DNA from: Uloborus plumipes
Lineage: Eukaryota; Arthropoda; Arachnida; Araneae; Uloboridae
DNA: 64,000 nucleotides
Reading direction: 5' to 3'
Assembly: GCA_038373865.1 (NCBI GenBank)
Contig: JAXGGA010000067.1
Location: 248,001 to 312,000, forward strand
Notes under the pieces: generated by a model
Database searches by the model: none
What the model saw: the letters and a program-made list of their open reading frames with translations, nothing else
What the model was told of the DNA's origin: nothing
Shown: positions 59,636 to 64,000 of the stretch, piece after piece
Position numbering within the stretch: position 1 is the stretch's first letter
Layout of the letters: each line of letters starts with the position of its first letter
Made by a program: the position numbers and the translations under genes

Positions 59636-60410
59636 GTAAAATATGTCTATTACGGATTTAAAAAAAAAGTTATGTTAGGGGAATTATTAGTGGAATTATA
59701 GAATTTCAATATTTTCAAAGATGTGAATTTTATAAAACAGTTCTGCCATTTTATTTGACTTTTCAAACACAACAAAGCATTTAATCGTAGTTTCCTTCTG
59801 AAAACAATTCCATTGGTACCGGTTTACATCTCTGTCATCTTCTCATTAGGCTGTAACAGTGCAACGTAAAACGGGGAGCTTTGTTCAATGCATATTTCGA
59901 GTAATTGCTTCTAATTCTCAAGTGAAAGCTTTTATCAGTAGGGGATGGACCGGAACTTGAAGCTTCGCTTTTAAATTTAAACAGCTAGCAGAGGGAAAGG
60001 ATTTTAAAATTCAAAATAACGCATTTAGAGCTCTGAAAGAGTTTCAGGAAAATGTCGACTGGAACGAAATCCTTTAAATTCTCATTCAGTTGGTGTGTGC
60101 GTAAATATCAGTTTTGTTCGGATAAAATGTAAAAATAATTCTTTCGAATTGCATTTCTAGAACAGGATGTTTGGTTTTGTTTTTTCAGAAGCGTGTAATA
60201 TATACGTAATGTATCTCACGTAATATACATTACGTAACTTCAATTGTGTAATGTACATAAGTGTTAATGAATTAATGCTAACACTGATTCCATTACGAAA
60301 TTAAAATTCAAATAGAAGATTTGGGAGAAAATATTGGATAAAACTGAAAATAAAAATCTAATGACTTAACCAGATTTTGTACTTGATTTAGTACATTAAT
60401 TTGTCTTTTT
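59636..60410. other. AT-rich DNA without recognisable gene
   Basis: Nothing recognised. There is a short ATATACGTAATGTA/TATACATTACGTAA inverted repeat at 60199-60237. Confidence 0.45.
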
Positions 60411-61171
60411 ACTTCCTTTTACGTAGTAGAGGAAGTATTGTGATCGCAAAAAAAAAAAAAAAATCACTCAAATTTGAGTCTAAATTTTGATTTTGCTTAC
60501 ACCGAATGAATGTTCAGTAGTTTTTTCTGCCTGTCAGCACGTGCATATGTACCTACCAACATACAAACAGCCGAAAAATCATTTTCAACCACCCTCTAGT
60601 TAATTACGACGAGTTTTCTCGTGACGTCTGTATGTACGTATGTATGTGCGTTTATATGTGCGTATGTATGTATGTCGCATAACTCAAAAACTATATGCCG
60701 TAGAAGCTTCTACTTTGGTATGTAGTCTCTGAGGATGGTTTAGTTGTGCACTTCCCCTTGTGGTTGCATTCGAATGTTCCCAAGGGGGTGTTTTACCTCT
60801 TTTTTGGGGTAAATCGGTGTTAATTTCAATGCAGACTCAAGTGATATGAATTGGCACGACCACTTGGCGAAATGTCGCCAAGCTTTTGTTCGCCAGGTGT
60901 TTGACACCGAATTGGCGAAAAAGTTGTTGAAAAAAATTTTTTTTTTTTTTGAATTTGGGTTCAACTTGGCGATATTGGCGATATCTTGCGAAAATTCACT
61001 GAATGATATTAAAATCGGCAATATTTAGAAAATTAACCATTGTAAAACATTTTTTGCATCGTTTCGTAGCAGATTAGGGGTCTAAATATTTGAATTGTTA
61101 CCTTGCTCACTTCAAGCACTTTTTTTTATCACTGAAGGCAACTATTAAGAAATTTACACGTAAAAGGAAGT
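60411..61171. mobile_element. HINE-like element, second family
   Basis: Subterminal inverted repeats ACTTCCTTTTACG (60411-60423) and its exact complement (61159-61171). Inside are a GTATGTATGTGC microsatellite (60632-60677), AACTCAAAAACTATATGCCG, and TTGGCGATATTGGCGATATC (60965-60984). The last resembles the ACTTGGCGATATTTTTT repeats near the 3' end of the 31322/32532 family, so both families probably share ancestry. Frames of 93 and 60 codons here overlap on opposite strands and are not genes. Confidence 0.65.
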
Positions 61172-61230
61172 AGTGTGGGGTCCATAGCAGATTTTTTAAA
61201 TGTTAACATCTAGATGAATGTGAATGTATA

Positions 61231-61536
61231 CACTGCAAAAAAGAGCCTTTGTTTTTATAGTATAATATTGGTAGCAGAGCTTCCAGTTTAAAACTGCTAA
61301 AGCACAGTAATAAACTGTAAAACTAGCTATTTTACAGCTTATTACTGTAAAATTAGCAATGGTGCCATACAATTAGCTGTATTATACTGTGAAAACAACA
61401 GTATAATACTGGTAGCAAAGGTTTCAGTTTAAAACTGTAAAATGCATTGTAATAAACTGTGAAACTAGCAATTTCACAGTTTATTACTGTAAAATTAGCT
61501 GTATTATTCGTAAACACATCTATTTTTTCCGCAGTG
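61231..61536. mobile_element. ACAGTAATAAACTGT word-repeat MITE, copy 2
   Basis: The 306-bp element is flanked by TA. Its ends are CACTGCAAAAAA and the complement, TTTTTTCCGCAGTG. The interior has the same self-complementary ACAGTAATAAACTGTAAAA phrases as 19981-20384, in the same general order. The 70-codon minus frame at 61353-61565 is a by-product. Confidence 0.75.
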
Positions 61537-61992
61537 TACTGCAGTGAGAAAATAAAGCGCATCATCTATAAATTCTCCTTTTTTCTCATCTTTTTTGCAT
61601 TTTTTCTATTTATTGTTCTTTAACTCTCTTGTACAAGCTTGTTTTTTTTTTCGCTAAAAATCAAGCACGATAAAATAATAATAACATCCAATTCCAACAG
61701 TTCCTTATTCTTAGAATGGAACCCAAAACGTGTTTCTTCAAATACCTCAAAAACTCATTTCTGCACATACTGCCTTTTACCTTCCCAAAACCGTATAATA
61801 ACAAACAATAAGTTCAATACAAGTATTGATTTACAAACAGTGATTAAAAATAGGATGAGGCATTGAATCAATAATTTTCTTACAGTGCTCAACTACATAT
61901 GTCGAGTAGATGATATTAATGCACGTTGCTTTACTTCAAAAAAATAATAATAATAATAAGCAGAAGGTTATTGACCCTAAGAGATACATCGA
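61537..61992. other. AT-rich DNA without recognisable gene
   Basis: Nothing recognised. The 75-codon frame at 61639-61866 is asparagine/serine/threonine-rich and unsupported. Confidence 0.4.
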
Positions 61993-62420
61993 ATGCACCA
62001 CCAGCTCGGTCATTTCTTCCAGAGACTGCAGTTTCATCCTCATTAGGATTAACTAGTTTTTTCCATAAGCATGGTTTAGGGAAGATAACTTACTGCTTAA
62101 TACCCATGCTTTCCCAGGGAGCACAAATAACCTTTAAACGTTTTATAAACGTTTTTAAGCGGTTGTCACAATGTTTATAACCTTTTTACAATGTTTAAAG
62201 AACGAAGTGTGCTACTTGGGTTACCTCCAATTTAGAGTTTAACCTGGTCATTGTTGTAGTCTCTCGCTGGTGTGATACTTTAACTTTTCAACCAGTTTGT
62301 TTGTATTAATTTCTAAAAGAGGATTTTCGCCTTATTTAATATGCGTCTAATTTAAACTGACGAGTCGTAATGAAGACAAGACTGCAGTCTCTGGATGAAA
62401 TGATCGAGCTGGCGCTGTAT
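61993..62420. mobile_element. CAGCTCG-type inverted-end element, copy 1
   Basis: The left end (from about 61993) includes CCAGCTCGGTCATTTC and AGAGACTGCAGTTTCATCCT. The right end (62368-62420) is the near complement, with GACTGCAGTCTCTGG and GATCGAGCTGG. The same family forms the hairpin at 63825-64000. A smaller element is nested inside it. Confidence 0.7.
62112..62221. mobile_element. 110-bp nested MITE (CCCAGGGAGCAC ends)
   Basis: TCCCAGGGAGCACAA at the left and the complement-like GTGTGCTACTTGGG at the right enclose AACGTTTTATAAACGTTTTT and AATGTTT repeats. It lies within the 61993-62420 element, so it inserted later. The ends are imperfect. Confidence 0.5.
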
Positions 62421-63824
62421 TGCATGCGTAAAATAATAGTTTTCAAAGTCGCAATTGGCGAGAAGAAAAACTACTTCAGTCAACAAAATTCGATATTCAT
62501 AGAAACAAGTTCTGGAAGCAAGATGCGAGTTGACTGCAAAACCCACGTCAGTTAGGATGATAGTTCGAGAGATATAGGTTCTTCTTTTGAGCGTTGAAAC
62601 AAAACTTGTGTTCAGATGCTGTTTTTTTTTCTCTTTTGAAAAATATGAAATTCTCCACTTACATTGTTTTGTACTCACCGATTCAATTATGCAGTGAAAG
62701 AATTATCTTAATCAATTTTAGCATTTTTTTTTTTTTTACTAAAGAACATCGTACAAAGCATAAGTTAAATACAATTTTACCCTGCAGTGATCCAATTTAT
62801 ACAAGCAAGTTCAAAACAGTCCTATCTACCTTCCATTTCATCTGGCGGAAAACGAAGATAAATGATTAAAGACAAAATTTCATTTGCTATGCAACTTTTA
62901 TTTAAATAAATTTCGATGCCGTAAATGTTGAATATTAAATAATGCTCTTTTTTTCGGAGAGTAATAAAACTGTTTCAAAGATTAAACTTGGCGGGAAAGA
63001 GCTTACGTTTTCATTGAAATGTGTAATGAAAAGAAATTTATTTTGCGTAATAGTGCAATCCTATTAACGAGAATTTAAATGAAAGGGCTCCAAAATGCTC
63101 TTGCTTCACTTTAGATTTCACTGCAAGATTCGATGATTAAATTGAAAATACCTATATTTTCTAAGAAAATCATGTCTTGATTTAGACTAACTTTTAGCAG
63201 TCAGCGCTTTTAATGTCAGACAATTAATTGCATAAAATAAAACATACAATTATCGAGTCGACGTTCTCTCAAGCTATTTTCAACCATATCTTTGAATCTA
63301 CAAATTTTAACTAAATTAATGTAACTGTAGAAAAGGTGAATAACTTTAAATGTATGATGTTAAGTGCTTTATTATGAGTTTCATACTGTAAAAACTTTTT
63401 TCTGCATTTGCAATAATATTTTCAATTACTAAAATAGTAATAAAAAACTAAAATGCAAAAAAAAAAAAAAAACATTGCTAATATTTTTGTACAGGAGAGA
63501 ACATTAATCCCCTGCTTGACGTTGCTCGCCCACTTTCAAGGTGTAAATATTTTGAATATTAATTAAAAACTGCATTGTTTGTTAAATTTTGGTGGAAAAT
63601 CCGTTTTCGTCGCATCTTCGCGTACATAAATTTTTGTATGGCATGGGATGCCTGCAACTTTTTCCTGCATTGGAAAGTCCAGCTCTTAGCGTTACTCTAC
63701 GAAGTGATTATAGTCCAAACTTTTAGAAGTTGTCATTTGTATGCTTCATACAAGAAGAGTCATTTATGCAATGAGTTACCGCTCGTAAGCCAGGGCTGAG
63801 GCAGAACTGAAGCAAATGCACCCA
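62421..63824. other. AT-rich DNA without recognisable gene
   Basis: Nothing recognised. Frames at 62352-62678 (minus), 62594-62869 and 63575-63799 (plus) have no known domains, and the first begins within the nested element region. Confidence 0.4.
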
Positions 63825-64000
63825 CAGCTCGATCACAGCATCCTAAGACTGCAGTTTCGCCCTTATTATAGGCTCCTTAGTTCTGGGGCTCTTAGCTACA
63901 TTAAGAGGATTTTTTCCTCCGGCTCGATCATTGGCTATTCCTAACTGAGGAGCCCATAATAAGGGCGAAACTGCAGTCTTAGGATGCTATGATCGAGCTG
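63825..64000. mobile_element. CAGCTCG-type foldback element at right edge
   Basis: The left arm, CAGCTCGATCACAGCATCC followed by TAAGACTGCAGTTTCGCCC, pairs with the right arm ending at base 64000 over about 55 bp with only a few mismatches; the loop is about 60 bases. The window ends exactly at the outer end of the right arm, so the flank is unknown. Confidence 0.8.

Overview
This is an AT-rich eukaryotic window, most likely from an arthropod. I infer a chelicerate, probably a spider, from the style of the repeats, but no diagnostic host gene confirms it. I find no convincing complete host protein-coding gene, no rRNA, no intact tRNA, no CRISPR array and nothing bacterial. Nearly all open frames are short, low in complexity, or explained by repeats. 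One weak candidate for a terminal host exon lies at 56556-56787 (minus). The window reads as intergenic or intronic DNA built from layers of transposable elements, nearly all non-autonomous or broken.

Left third (1-24000): diverged tandem DNA (1-860); a small TTAA-bounded piggyBac-like element (4453-4956); a short TIR element (5795-5966); and a word-repeat element built around GTGACTAACGTAACATT (8405-9122). A 5.1 kb interspersed element with inverted ends (9823-14920) holds two inverted arrays of a 17-bp minisatellite and one arm of a palindromic element. Then come a dead Tc1-like transposon (16763-18167), fragments of Helitron/Helentron-like repeats, a second TTAA element (19343-19581), and an element built of ACAGTAATAAACTGT words (19981-20384).

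Middle (24000-43700): two TA-flanked elements of almost equal size, 1327 and 1318 bp (25674-27000 and 28739-30056), each carrying its own repeated word; a deleted mariner (30367-31275); and a nested complex at 31322-36796. In that complex a 3.5 kb TTAA-bounded element has inserted into a Helentron-associated-like (HINE-like) repeat while itself carrying a second copy of the same repeat. A 152-bp near-perfect hairpin (38956-39107) and a foldback made of two opposed mariner-type transposase fragments around a GC-rich insert (40458-41306) follow.

Right third (43700-64000): three tRNA-derived SINE copies, a third large TTAA element (45609-47423), two more word-repeat elements (48053-49173 and 54050-55725), a four-unit tandem array of about 280 bp, two hAT-like elements with perfect 8-bp target duplications (50918-51403 and 56854-59365), a 656-bp near-perfect palindrome (52930-53585), another HINE-like element (60411-61171), and two foldback elements of one family near the right edge.

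The recurring theme is the most interesting part. At least five otherwise unrelated inverted-terminal elements each repeat a private 12-17 bp word at irregular spacing between their ends. I do not know a standard family description for this architecture. It may reflect clustered binding sites for a transposase or a host factor.
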